This document shows, in pieces, positions 33,665-42,024 of a stretch of 64,000 nucleotides of DNA; within the stretch, counting starts at the first letter, position 1; the number at the start of each line of letters is the position of its first letter. The DNA comes from Nitrospirota bacterium (GTDB taxonomy: Bacteria; Nitrospirota; Thermodesulfovibrionia; UBA6902), in the NCBI GenBank assembly GCA_016214845.1, contig JACRMS010000016.1, positions 84,488 through 148,487 of the forward strand. Reading direction: 5' to 3'. The position numbers were made by a program, and so were the translations under genes. The notes under the pieces are model-generated. The model was not told where the DNA came from and did not search any database. It was given only the letters and a program-made list of their open reading frames with translations.

Positions 33665-34668
33665 TCTTTCCACTCCAAACTCTTCAGAAACTTTTTGTTC
33701 TCCAAAAACCAGTTGACCGTGTTTTCTACGCCCTTTTCAAGCGGCATCTTCGGCTTCCAGCCTAACATCTTTTTGGCCTTTTCTATGTGCGCCCAGGTGG
33801 CGGTTACGTCGGCAGGATGTCTCCTGAGGACTTTTCTTCTGGCTTTTTTACCGAGATGCTTTTCAAGAAGCCCGATCACATAATTGAGTTTCACGGGGTG
33901 GTCGCTGCCGAGGTTGATTATCTCGTAACCCATAGGCTTCAACGCCCTGATCGTGCCGTCGGCTATATCGTCAATATATGTAAAATCCCTTGTCTGGGTA
34001 CCGTCTCCAAAAACCGGAATGGGCTTTCCCGCATCCATGTTCTTTACGAACTTGAAAATGCTCATGTCGGGTCTTCCGGCGGGACCATACACTGTGAAGT
34101 ACCTCAACACGGTTATATCGAGGCCATAAAGATAATGATACGCATAACATAAAGCCTCGGCGCCTTTTTTAGTTGCAGAATACGGAGCAAGAGGGGTGTC
34201 GGTAATTGAGGTCTCCTTAAACGGCATATCCAGGGACGCGTATAAACTTGAGGTGGATGCCAGGACAAATTTTTTGACTTTATGGTCCTTGCAGCACTCA
34301 AGCAGGTTTAATGTGCCTTTTGTGTTCGTATCAAGATATACCCACGGGTCTTCCACGGACGCCCGTACTCCTGCCCTTGCCGCAAGATTAATGACCGCGT
34401 CGATTTTATTTTCCATAAAAACTTTTTTGAGCTTTTTATAATCACCGATGTCCACTTTATAAAAACTGAAATTCGGTCGGCTTTTTAATTTCCTGAGCCT
34501 CCATATCTTCAGGGCAGGGTCGTAGTAGTTATTGATATTGTCAACGCCTATCACCTTCCTGTTCTTCTCAAGCAGAAGCTGGGAGACCTTCCACCCTATA
34601 AATCCTGCGCAGCCTGTAACGAGAATGGTCCTGCCTTTAAAAACTGTTTTTGCCGATGGTTTCTTCAT
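33661..34668 (-). CDS. NAD-dependent nucleotide-sugar epimerase (UDP-glucuronate epimerase-like)
   Basis: A 335-residue extended SDR enzyme. The nucleotide-binding motif is VTGCAGFIGWKVSQLLLE, then DNINNYYDP typical of UDP-glucuronate and UDP-glucose epimerases, NLAARAGVRAS, the active-site YSATKKGAE (Y-x3-K), and RYFTVYGPAGRPDMSIFKF. It would interconvert nucleotide sugars in the cytoplasm for the adjacent polysaccharide cluster. The ATG at 34668 has an AGAGGA site; the frame is open for 60 more codons without homology appearance. It is divergent from msbA. Confidence 0.88.
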   Translation of the reverse strand: MKKPSAKTVFKGRTILVTGCAGFIGWKVSQLLLEKNRKVIGVDNINNYYDPALKIWRLRKLKSRPNFSFYKVDIGDYKKLKKVFMENKIDAVINLAARAGVRASVEDPWVYLDTNTKGTLNLLECCKDHKVKKFVLASTSSLYASLDMPFKETSITDTPLAPYSATKKGAEALCYAYHYLYGLDITVLRYFTVYGPAGRPDMSIFKFVKNMDAGKPIPVFGDGTQTRDFTYIDDIADGTIRALKPMGYEIINLGSDHPVKLNYVIGLLEKHLGKKARRKVLRRHPADVTATWAHIEKAKKMLGWKPKMPLEKGVENTVNWFLENKKFLKSLEWKD

Positions 34669-34846
34669 AGAAAATCCTCTTTCCCTTCTAAAAATATATG
34701 ATTTGTTATAATACAGCAGAAAAACGTACAAAGACAATACATGCGAGATATAAACAAAGTTTAAGGGAGTGTATCTTGCTGGGCGGTTGATGAATTCGTC
34801 CCGGCTTTCTTTTTCTATAATTGTACAGGTTGAGCATACTATTGAC

Positions 34847-36562
34847 ATGCAATTTTTCAGGAAGATAATCAGGCTTACAAAGCCCTACTGGCGGAAGGTT
34901 GTGATTGGAATTGTCCTCAGCCTTCTTGTTTCCGGCATAACCGCGGCAATCGCATGGGCTGTCAAACCGGCGCTTGATGAAATATTAGCTGACAAAAACT
35001 ATAAGTATCTGAAGCTCTTCCCGCTCGGTATTTTTCTGCTTATTTCATTTAAGGGTGTTTTGAACTATGGACAGAATTATTTAATGAAGGCCGCCGGCCT
35101 GCAGCTTGTGAGAGATATGAGGAACAGGCTGTTTAACCACGTACTTAACCTTCCGGTCGGCTATTTCACAAAAGAATCTTCTGGCGTGATCATTTCAAGG
35201 ATCATGTATGACGCGGAAGCCCTGAGAAGCTTGATGTCGGATATCTTAAAAGCTTTTGTGCTTGAAATACCCACGGTAATATTCCTTCTTGGCCTCGCGT
35301 TTTACAGGAGCTGGAGCTTGACTTTGATGACTCTGGCGCTGCTTCCTTTAATGGCGTACAGCACAAGAACATTGGGCAAGAGCGTCAAGAAAAAAAGAAA
35401 AGAGGCCCAGAGGAAATTGTCCTTCCTGACACAAAAAGTCGGTGAGAGTATTTTGGGAGTGCGAATAATCAAGGTCTTCAACCGTGAGAGATCAAAGGGC
35501 GATAATTTCAGCGACGAAAACCGCAGATACTACAGGGAGTTGTTGAGGGTTGAAAGATATAAAGAGTTCATAAAACTTGCAATTGAGATCATTACCGGCC
35601 TGGGCATTGCCGTTATTTTGTGGTACGGCGGCAATATGGTGATGAAAGGGACTATTACCCCCGGTGATTTCGCGTCAATACTTGTCGCAATCTATATGAT
35701 TTTTGGTCCGACAAGAAAAATAAGCGAGGCATATACCTCACTTCAGGAGACAAGGGCGTCTATTGAAAGGGTTGACACCCTGCTTGATGCCTCGCAAGAG
35801 GAAAGCGGGGAAATAAAAATAGACAGTTTCAAGAATTCAATCAGATTTAAAAACGTATCTTTTGCGTACCCGGGGAGAAATTCTTCGGTTTTAAAGGATG
35901 TAAATCTCGAAATAATGCATGGAGAAGTGATCGCTGTTGTCGGGCACAGCGGGGTCGGAAAGTCAACACTTGTTGATTTAATACCCGGATTTCTTAAACC
36001 TTCAAACGGACAAATAACAATCGACGGACTTGATATTAATGAAGTGGAATTACTTTCCCTCAGAAAGCTGATAGGCATTGTAAGTCAGGACATTATACTT
36101 TTTAATGATACAGTGAGGGAGAATATAGGCTTTGGTCGTGAAGGCGCCCCGGAAGCGGAACTTATCGGGGCGGCAAGACTCTCTCACGCCGATGCCTTCA
36201 TAGAGGAACTGCCTGAAAAATACGATACCGTGATAGGCGAAAGAGGTCTCAAACTCTCCGGCGGGCAAAAGCAGAGGATCGCCATCGCAAGGGCTATACT
36301 GAAAAACCCTCCGATACTGATACTTGATGAAGCCACATCTTCGCTCGATTCAGTATCCGAGGCGATTGTGCAGGAGGCGCTGGAGAAATTAATGAAGGGC
36401 CGGACGACCATCGTAATAGCGCACAGGCTTTCTACAATCAGAAATGCGGACAGGATAGTGGTCCTTGATAAAGGCAGGATAGCTGACATTGGTTCACATG
36501 AGCAGCTTATTTCGAGGAACGACACGTACATGAAGCTCTATAATGCCTTTGCTCACGCCTGA
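34847..36562 (+). CDS. msbA: Lipid A export ABC transporter MsbA
   Basis: A 571-residue half-transporter. Six membrane helices precede residue ~310, with the coupling segment GYFTKESSGVIISRIMYD. The ATPase domain has Walker A GHSGVGKST, Q-loop, LSGGQKQR signature and ILDEATSSLD. Length and layout match MsbA and related lipid-linked glycan exporters. It would flip lipid A-core across the inner membrane. The start at 34847 (MQFFRKIIRLTKPYWRK) is the family-typical N-terminus; an earlier open frame adds 26 unrelated residues. It heads the plus-strand envelope cluster. Confidence 0.9.
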   Translation: MQFFRKIIRLTKPYWRKVVIGIVLSLLVSGITAAIAWAVKPALDEILADKNYKYLKLFPLGIFLLISFKGVLNYGQNYLMKAAGLQLVRDMRNRLFNHVLNLPVGYFTKESSGVIISRIMYDAEALRSLMSDILKAFVLEIPTVIFLLGLAFYRSWSLTLMTLALLPLMAYSTRTLGKSVKKKRKEAQRKLSFLTQKVGESILGVRIIKVFNRERSKGDNFSDENRRYYRELLRVERYKEFIKLAIEIITGLGIAVILWYGGNMVMKGTITPGDFASILVAIYMIFGPTRKISEAYTSLQETRASIERVDTLLDASQEESGEIKIDSFKNSIRFKNVSFAYPGRNSSVLKDVNLEIMHGEVIAVVGHSGVGKSTLVDLIPGFLKPSNGQITIDGLDINEVELLSLRKLIGIVSQDIILFNDTVRENIGFGREGAPEAELIGAARLSHADAFIEELPEKYDTVIGERGLKLSGGQKQRIAIARAILKNPPILILDEATSSLDSVSEAIVQEALEKLMKGRTTIVIAHRLSTIRNADRIVVLDKGRIADIGSHEQLISRNDTYMKLYNAFAHA

Positions 36563-36576
36563 AAACAATACGTCTT

Positions 36577-36596
36577 ATAAGTCGTATACGACTTAT
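36577..36596. repeat. Perfect 20-bp palindrome ATAAGTCGTATACGACTTAT
   Basis: An exact AT-rich palindrome between msbA and the next gene, preceded by GTCTTATAAG. A relative (GTCTTATAAGAC) lies at 40408-40427. Could be an operator or a minor repeat family. Confidence 0.7.
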
Positions 36597-36609
36597 TTCT
36601 TCTAAGAAG

Positions 36610-37716
36610 ATGCGAATACTTCATACAGAATGGTCTGACGGTCTGGGCGGACAGGAAAAGAGGGTGCTTTCAGAGGCAGCCGGCCTGATTGAAAGGGGGC
36701 ACTACGTTTCCATCGTGTGCAGGGGACACGCAAAGATAAAAAGTGAGGCCGCCCGGCTCGGAATCAGCGCGCACACACTTCCGCTGCGAAAACCTTATGA
36801 CATAGTTAGCATCATGGGCCTGGTGAAGTTTTTGAAGGACAATAAATTCGATATTGTCAATACGCACAGCGGCGTTGATTCGTGGATAGGAGGCATTGCG
36901 TCAAAGATCGCAAACGTCCCTGTGCTCGTAAGAACGAGGCATCTGAATATTCCACTGAAGCGGAATATTCTCAATTTCATCCATTACCTTCCGGACGTCT
37001 ATATTTCCTGCGGCGATAATATGCGGAATAACCTCGTGAACCAGTGCGGTTTCCCTGAGGACAAGGTTGTAAGTATTCCAACGGGGGTTGGTATGGAATT
37101 CTTTGACGTGAAAAAGAACAGAGAGGCAAAAAAGAAATATGGACTGGATATTAATTCGCCTGTGATAACGAAGGTAGGGATATTAAGGAGTGTCAAAGGA
37201 CACGAGGTGACCCTGCAATCAGTAAAGGCCGTTACAGATGTCTTCCCTGACGCTAAATTCCTGATAGTGGGCGACGGCCCGAGGCAGGAGGCGCTTGTGA
37301 AATTTGCAAATGACCTCGGTATCGCAAAGCACGTAATATTCACCGGCTTTGTTAAAGACATTCCCGGAATTTATTCATTCACTGATGTAGCAATACTGAG
37401 TTCCTGGTCTGAGGGATTGCCCCAGGGCCTTCTCCAGGCCATGGCCGCAGGCGTTCCGGTTGTCGCTACAAAAGTCGGCGGCGTGCCTGAAGTTGTTATT
37501 AATGAAAAAACAGGACTTCTCATCGCCCCCGGAGATCATGAGGGACTTGCAAAAGGCATAATCCGGATGCTTAATAATCCCGATGAGGCCAAAATTTTTT
37601 CTGAGAACGCAAGAGAGCTTGTAATGAGAGGACATTCCGTGGATCATATGATCGATAAGATTGAGTATCTTTACAAAAATTTATTGAAACAAAAAAAATC
37701 CGGGGATGATAATTAA
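36610..37716 (+). CDS. Glycosyltransferase family 4
   Basis: A 368-residue GT-B enzyme. N-lobe: RILHTEWSDGLGGQEKRVLSEA with the glycine-rich acceptor loop. C-lobe: VGDGPRQE, then the GT4 EX7E motif in SEGLPQGLLQAMAAGVPVVATKVGG. It would transfer a sugar from a nucleotide donor to the growing LPS core or O-chain at the cytoplasmic membrane face. It shares a THS-VD-W-GG block with the gene at 38539, so the two look like diverged duplicates. Donor and linkage unknown. Confidence 0.88.
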   Translation: MRILHTEWSDGLGGQEKRVLSEAAGLIERGHYVSIVCRGHAKIKSEAARLGISAHTLPLRKPYDIVSIMGLVKFLKDNKFDIVNTHSGVDSWIGGIASKIANVPVLVRTRHLNIPLKRNILNFIHYLPDVYISCGDNMRNNLVNQCGFPEDKVVSIPTGVGMEFFDVKKNREAKKKYGLDINSPVITKVGILRSVKGHEVTLQSVKAVTDVFPDAKFLIVGDGPRQEALVKFANDLGIAKHVIFTGFVKDIPGIYSFTDVAILSSWSEGLPQGLLQAMAAGVPVVATKVGGVPEVVINEKTGLLIAPGDHEGLAKGIIRMLNNPDEAKIFSENARELVMRGHSVDHMIDKIEYLYKNLLKQKKSGDDN

Positions 37717-37719
37717 TTC

Positions 37720-37796
37720 AATCCGCAGATTTCGCAGATTGCACAGATCAAAATAAGGTCTATAAAAATCTGTGTGAATCTGAGTAATCTGCGGAT
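37720..37796. repeat. ATCCGCAGATTTCGCAGATT inverted-arm repeat (family E, copy 2)
   Basis: Arms AATCCGCAGATTTCGCAGAT and AATCTGAGTAATCTGCGGAT are opposed across about 35 bp and end 12 bp before the next start codon. Confidence 0.78.
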
Positions 37797-37807
37797 ATTT
37801 TTAACAA

Positions 37808-38413
37808 ATGGACAAAACTTATCTAACACTTGAATACAATTCAAAGTCCCGCTGGCTTAGTTACTGGCATCAGATCTCGGAAGCCCTTGAGGTCTCTCCG
37901 GGCAGCGTTCTGATAGTCGGGAAAGGAAGCGGCATTACAGAGAACGCGATCAAACAACTCAGCGCGGGTAATACAAAGGTTGTAACCGTGGACATTAACA
38001 GCGAGGTCAACCCTGATGTCGTGGGAGATGTGACCCGACTTCCTTTTGAAGACGACGCCTTTGATGTGGCAATATGCTGCCAGGTCCTGGAGCATCTCCC
38101 CTTTGATAAATTCCCTGACGCGCTGAGTGAATTACGCAGGGTCGCAAAAAAGAGGGTAATCATCTCTTTGCCGCATAAGAGGAAGCACCTCAAGCTGGTT
38201 TTCAAGGTACCATTTTTAGAAGAGAAAACGATTATAATAAAACACCCTTCCACGTTGAAACGTTGCACGAGCGGACAGCACCACTGGGAGATCACAAGGG
38301 GAGTGTCAAGGAGGAAGGTCAAAAAAGAGATGGAAAAGTTTTTTGATATCGAGAAAGAGTTTTTAAATGAAATGAATTGCGAACACAGATTTTTTATATT
38401 GAGGAGAAAGTGA
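37808..38413 (+). CDS. Class I SAM-dependent methyltransferase
   Basis: A 201-residue protein with the Methyltransf_11 pattern. Motif I is SVLIVGKGSGITENAI, then VTVDIN, a DVTRLPFEDDAFDVAICCQVLEHLP segment (motifs II-III), and RVAKKRVIISLPHK. Its place between two paralogous glycosyltransferases suggests methylation of a glycan or of a precursor, though that is inference. The C-terminal part has a basic region before the final strand FILRRK. Confidence 0.85.
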   Translation: MDKTYLTLEYNSKSRWLSYWHQISEALEVSPGSVLIVGKGSGITENAIKQLSAGNTKVVTVDINSEVNPDVVGDVTRLPFEDDAFDVAICCQVLEHLPFDKFPDALSELRRVAKKRVIISLPHKRKHLKLVFKVPFLEEKTIIIKHPSTLKRCTSGQHHWEITRGVSRRKVKKEMEKFFDIEKEFLNEMNCEHRFFILRRK

Positions 38414-38419
38414 ATTAAA

Positions 38420-38524
38420 TTAACCACAGAGGTCACAGAGACTAATAGAGGATGAGCGGACTGCATTTTTTATCTTCATAACTTCTTATCATCTCAACTT
38501 CTTTTCTCTGTGTTCTCTGTGGTG
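38420..38524. repeat. TAACCACAGAGGTCACAGAG inverted-arm repeat (family D, copy 3)
   Basis: Arms TAACCACAGAGGTCACAGAG and TTCTCTGTGTTCTCTGTGGT face each other across about 60 bp. The element ends 15 bp before the start codon of the next glycosyltransferase. Confidence 0.78.
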
Positions 38525-38538
38525 AAGAAAGATCCCAA

Positions 38539-39621
38539 ATGAATATCCTTCACACAGAGACATTGAAGAAATGGGGCGGCCAGCAGAACAGGATCCTGGC
38601 CGAAGCAACCGGCTTCATTAAAAGAGGTCATAAGGTTGTTATCGCATGTCACACAGGCAGTGTTCTTGCGCAGAAGGCAAAACAGGCAGGCGTAAAAGTG
38701 CATGAGATGAACATGACAAAGAATGGTTATCTTCCGATCTTCCTGAAGGTGAAGAAGATCATCAAGGATGAGCAGATCGATCTGGTCTCGACCCACAGCT
38801 CCGTAGACACCTGGGCGGGCGGGACAGCGGCAAAACTTTCCGGGAAGAAACTCGTAAGGTTCCGCCAGAACCTCTACCCTATCGGCAGGGGCCTGCTTGC
38901 GAAATTTATTTATTCAATACCTGACAGGCTTATCGCCAGCAGCGGCGCCATTAAACACCTGCTCATGCAGCGGGGTTTTAAAGAAGAAAAAATAGCGGTC
39001 ATTCCCGAAACCTTTGATATGCAGATATTCAATCCTGACGTTAAAGACCTCCGGGAAGAATTAAAAATATCGCCGGAGACGCTTATCATCGGCAATACAT
39101 CCACATTCACGGAGGTAAAAGGGCAGGAATATCTTTTACAGGCGTTTAACAGTATCAGCAAAAAAGTCCCATGTATATTATTATTTGCCGGCAGGCTGAT
39201 GGAGCCGGCCAGGAGCAGGTATCTTTCCCACGTTAGCCCGGAGTTCAGGGACAAAGTCATCTTCCTGGGACACAGGGACGACGTGCAAAGGGTCTTAAAG
39301 ACAATTAATATTTTTGTGTATCCATCGTGGCTGGAGGGGCTGGGTACCGCGCTTGTTGAAGCAATGGCAATGGAAAGGGCTGTGGCTGTTTCCGATATCC
39401 CTACGTTCAGGGAATTCGTAGAAGACAATGTGAACGGCGTGTATTTCAAAGTCAAGGACCCGGATGATATAGCTGAAAAAGTCATCCTCCTTGCTCAGGA
39501 TAAAGATCTAAGAAAACAGCTTGGCAGCGGGGCAAGGGCCACCGCGCTTGAAAGGTTTACCCTTGACAGGATGATCGATCTGACAGAGGCATGTTATAAG
39601 GAGGTCCTTGATGTTGCATGA
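38539..39621 (+). CDS. Glycosyltransferase family 4
   Basis: A 360-residue GT-B enzyme related to the product of 36610: NILHTETLKKWGGQQNRILAEA at the N-terminus, THSSVDTWAGGTAAKLSGKK, an N-lobe acceptor region, and the C-lobe EX7E motif in WLEGLGTALVEAMAMERAVAVSD. It would add one sugar to LPS or a related glycan. The gene overlaps the next start codon by 11 bp. No strong ribosome binding site is present, because a family D repeat lies directly upstream. Confidence 0.88.
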   Translation: MNILHTETLKKWGGQQNRILAEATGFIKRGHKVVIACHTGSVLAQKAKQAGVKVHEMNMTKNGYLPIFLKVKKIIKDEQIDLVSTHSSVDTWAGGTAAKLSGKKLVRFRQNLYPIGRGLLAKFIYSIPDRLIASSGAIKHLLMQRGFKEEKIAVIPETFDMQIFNPDVKDLREELKISPETLIIGNTSTFTEVKGQEYLLQAFNSISKKVPCILLFAGRLMEPARSRYLSHVSPEFRDKVIFLGHRDDVQRVLKTINIFVYPSWLEGLGTALVEAMAMERAVAVSDIPTFREFVEDNVNGVYFKVKDPDDIAEKVILLAQDKDLRKQLGSGARATALERFTLDRMIDLTEACYKEVLDVA

Positions 39622-40402
39622 TTCCATCCCTGTTACAATGTACCATCACATAGCTCCTACAGACAGGGAGCTGAACGTATTTCCCAAAAACTTTGAGGAC
39701 CACTTAAGGGTTTTATCAAAAAAAGGCTGGAAGACTCTTTCCGCCGATGAGTTTCTGTATTTCCTTCAGGACCCTAAAGACAAGCCCAAGAAATGTATCC
39801 TGCTGTCCCTTGACGACGGGTTTGCCGACAACTATGTTTACGCGTATCCCCTTTTGAAGAAATTTAATATGAAGGCCACAATTTTTATTGCCACTGATTT
39901 TATCAGGGACGCGGACATCGACAGGAGCTCTTTTGTCCCGCTCTCCCACAATCCCGCATGGGCACTGGCCCCTACTGAAAGGAGTCCCGAGGTCATGTGC
40001 ACATGGAAAGAGCTTCATGAAATGGAAGACAGCGGACTGGTCGATATACAGTCTCACGGGATGACGCACAAGACCTGGCAGTATATGAAGGAGAAAAAAT
40101 ACGCGGAGTTAAAGGAAGACCTTGCAGGCAGCAAGGCATTACTTGAGAAAAGGTTTTCAAAAAAAATAAACCATCTATGCTGGCCCAGGGGGCATTATGA
40201 TGAAGACGGCATAAGGATAGCTTGTGACGCGGGATATAAAGCTCTCTACACGACAGAGCGCGGCTGCAACACCGTCAATAATTTAAAAGAGGTCAGCAGG
40301 CTGCCGGTCAGAAACAATAAGGGCGGATGGCTCTTGAAAAATGCCAGGATATATTCGTCTGTTCTACTGACAAAACTTTATCTTGCGATAAGAACAGGAT
40401 GA
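39611..40402 (+). CDS. Polysaccharide deacetylase family protein
   Basis: A 263-residue NodB-homology protein. It has MYHHI near the start, the catalytic LSLDDGFADNY (base D and metal D), the metal histidines in DIQSHGMTHKTW, and LCWPRGHYDEDGIRIA toward the C-terminus. It lacks a signal peptide, so it would act in the cytoplasm or at the membrane on a lipid-linked sugar, removing an N- or O-acetyl group. AAGGAGG lies 5 bp before the ATG at 39611 and inside the previous gene, which couples the two. Confidence 0.85.
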   Translation: MLHDSIPVTMYHHIAPTDRELNVFPKNFEDHLRVLSKKGWKTLSADEFLYFLQDPKDKPKKCILLSLDDGFADNYVYAYPLLKKFNMKATIFIATDFIRDADIDRSSFVPLSHNPAWALAPTERSPEVMCTWKELHEMEDSGLVDIQSHGMTHKTWQYMKEKKYAELKEDLAGSKALLEKRFSKKINHLCWPRGHYDEDGIRIACDAGYKALYTTERGCNTVNNLKEVSRLPVRNNKGGWLLKNARIYSSVLLTKLYLAIRTG

Positions 40403-40407
40403 AAAAA

Positions 40408-40427
40408 ATAAGTCTTATAAGACCTAT
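40408..40427. repeat. GTCTTATAAGAC palindrome
   Basis: A perfect 12-bp palindrome extended by ATA/TAT arms, just after the deacetylase stop codon and before the next ATG. Related to 36577-36596. Confidence 0.55.
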
Positions 40428-40436
40428 TACGAAACT

Positions 40437-41216
40437 ATGAAGCACATTAACAACGACGCGGCGTCTTTTCATTGCAGCGAAGACATCCTGACCTCTCTTG
40501 CCAGATTTTGTGAAATCATAAAACGCTATCCAGTCTCTCTTGAGCCGTACAGGGGCATGAATGAAAAAGCGCGGGCGGCGTTTCAGGAGGGAGGCTTTCA
40601 GCTCTATTCAACAGTGAAAAAGACAACGCTTGTTTACGATCCTTCAGGGGACTGTTTTATAAAGGTCCTTCATCCGATGAATATCAAGGACAAGCTCTCT
40701 TTTCTTTTTATAGACAAGGCAAGGGCCATTTACAACATCTCGGAACAGTTGCTCACTAAAGGTGTAAAGGCAATGAAGGTGACAGCGTACGGGTCTTTGA
40801 AAAAGGGGAAGCAGCCTTTCTTTGCCGTGAAAAAGGCTGAAGGCGAATCGCTTTACGAGATTATGATAAGGGGCAAGATGACGCTTGACACACAAACTCT
40901 TAAAAATGTTCTTGACGAAGTGGCAGGACTCCACCGTCTCGGGTACTGGTTCGGTGACGCTCATCTTTCGCATATCTTCATAAAAGGCCCCGGGGTGTCT
41001 GCTTTGATAGACATTGACGGCATCAGGAGGAACAGGCCTTACATGCTCAAGCGCCTCGCAAAAGACATTGCCGGTCTGAATCACCCGGAGCTGCCTTTAA
41101 CAAAAGATGAAAAGGAATCTCTCCTGGACTACTACCTGAACACATTAACCATAAAAGATAAAGTGAAGTTCACACGGCTTTTAAAATACTACACGGAGCG
41201 GAGATGGAAGGATTAA
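40437..41216 (+). CDS. Lipopolysaccharide kinase (WaaP/InaA-like)
   Basis: A 259-residue protein with the RIO/WaaP kinase fold. It has a nucleotide-binding strand pair near residue 60-80 (TTLVYDPSGDCFIKVLHP with the invariant lysine), FAVKKAEGESLYEIM, the catalytic-loop block LHRLGYWFGDAHLSHIFI, and IDIDGIRRNRP where the metal-binding DFG-like aspartate would be. It would phosphorylate a core sugar such as heptose or Kdo. It overlaps the next gene by 13 bp. Confidence 0.75.
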   Translation: MKHINNDAASFHCSEDILTSLARFCEIIKRYPVSLEPYRGMNEKARAAFQEGGFQLYSTVKKTTLVYDPSGDCFIKVLHPMNIKDKLSFLFIDKARAIYNISEQLLTKGVKAMKVTAYGSLKKGKQPFFAVKKAEGESLYEIMIRGKMTLDTQTLKNVLDEVAGLHRLGYWFGDAHLSHIFIKGPGVSALIDIDGIRRNRPYMLKRLAKDIAGLNHPELPLTKDEKESLLDYYLNTLTIKDKVKFTRLLKYYTERRWKD

Positions 41217-41998
41217 GCATAATCATCCCGGTCTTCAACAAGCTTGAGACAACCGTGAAGTGCGTAAATTTCATAAATGAACATAATAAAGATTGTTCAT
41301 TTGAAATTATTGTCGTTGATAACGGGTCAACAGATGAAACACCACGGACATTCGAGGTAGGGGCGGGTTTTAAACCCGCCCTTGATTCCGGGCAAATAAC
41401 CTACATCCGCAACGAACAAAACCTCGGCGTGGCAAAGGCGCTGAATATCGGAGCAAAGGCGGCAAAGTACGATGTCCTGTGTTTCATGCATAACGATGTC
41501 TTTGTTTTCAGAGAAGGCTGGACAGGCGCGATACATAATTTTATCTCAACCACTGTAAATGCCGGAGTGGCCGGACTTTACGGCGCAAAGACCCTGCGAA
41601 AAGACGGCAGTTTCAGGGGCAGGACAATAGTGCACGCAAAAAAGGACAGCCCCGCAATAAAAAGGCCCTTTGAAAAAGTGGCGGTTGTTGACGGCCTGCT
41701 CATGGCAATGAGTAAAACCGTGTTTGAAAAGATCGGCGGATTTCATGAGGACTTCAGGATGCATTATTATGACAAAGATATCTCAATGCGGGCTGTCAAG
41801 GACCGGCTGGATAATTATGTCCTTAACATTGCATTTGAGCACGCCTGCGGAACAACGAGAGAGCAGATAAAAACTGATGACTCGATACGCGATGAGGCGC
41901 AGGAAAAATTTATTGAAATATGGAAACATTCCCTGCCGGTGGATGTCAGCACCTGGCGGGAGAGGATAGGGTATTTGCTTAAAAAAGCTGAAAGCTGA
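41204..41998 (+). CDS. Glycosyltransferase family 2 with an in-frame palindrome
   Basis: A 264-residue GT-A enzyme: LSIIIPVFNKLETTVKCV, EIIVVDNGSTDETP, a NLGVAKALNIGAK block, FMHNDVFVF in the position of the DXD motif, and VDGLLMAMSKTVFEKIGGFHEDF. It resembles rhamnosyl- or galactosyl-type GT2 enzymes. Residues 52-60 (VGAGFKPAL) come from a family A palindrome that splits the usual linker after the first strand-helix pair. Its last codons (KKAES) and stop come from another repeat, at 41983. Confidence 0.88.
   Translation: MEGLSIIIPVFNKLETTVKCVNFINEHNKDCSFEIIVVDNGSTDETPRTFEVGAGFKPALDSGQITYIRNEQNLGVAKALNIGAKAAKYDVLCFMHNDVFVFREGWTGAIHNFISTTVNAGVAGLYGAKTLRKDGSFRGRTIVHAKKDSPAIKRPFEKVAVVDGLLMAMSKTVFEKIGGFHEDFRMHYYDKDISMRAVKDRLDNYVLNIAFEHACGTTREQIKTDDSIRDEAQEKFIEIWKHSLPVDVSTWRERIGYLLKKAES
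41357..41382. repeat. Family A palindrome inside the GT2 gene (copy 7)
   Basis: A 26-bp palindrome with GGGCGGGTTTTAAACCCGCC core, read as VGAGFKPAL in frame. This is the same peptide as in argS at 30189. Confidence 0.9.
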
Positions 41999-42019
41999 CA
42001 GCTATCAGCTAATAGCTAA
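41983..42019. repeat. AGCTGAAAGCTGACAGCT repeat (family J)
   Basis: Reiterated words AGCTGA, AGCTGACAGCT and AGCTAATAGCT overlap the last codons and stop of the GT2 gene and run up to the asnB start. The TGA stop is part of the repeat. Confidence 0.6.
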
Positions 42020-42024
42020 AAACT

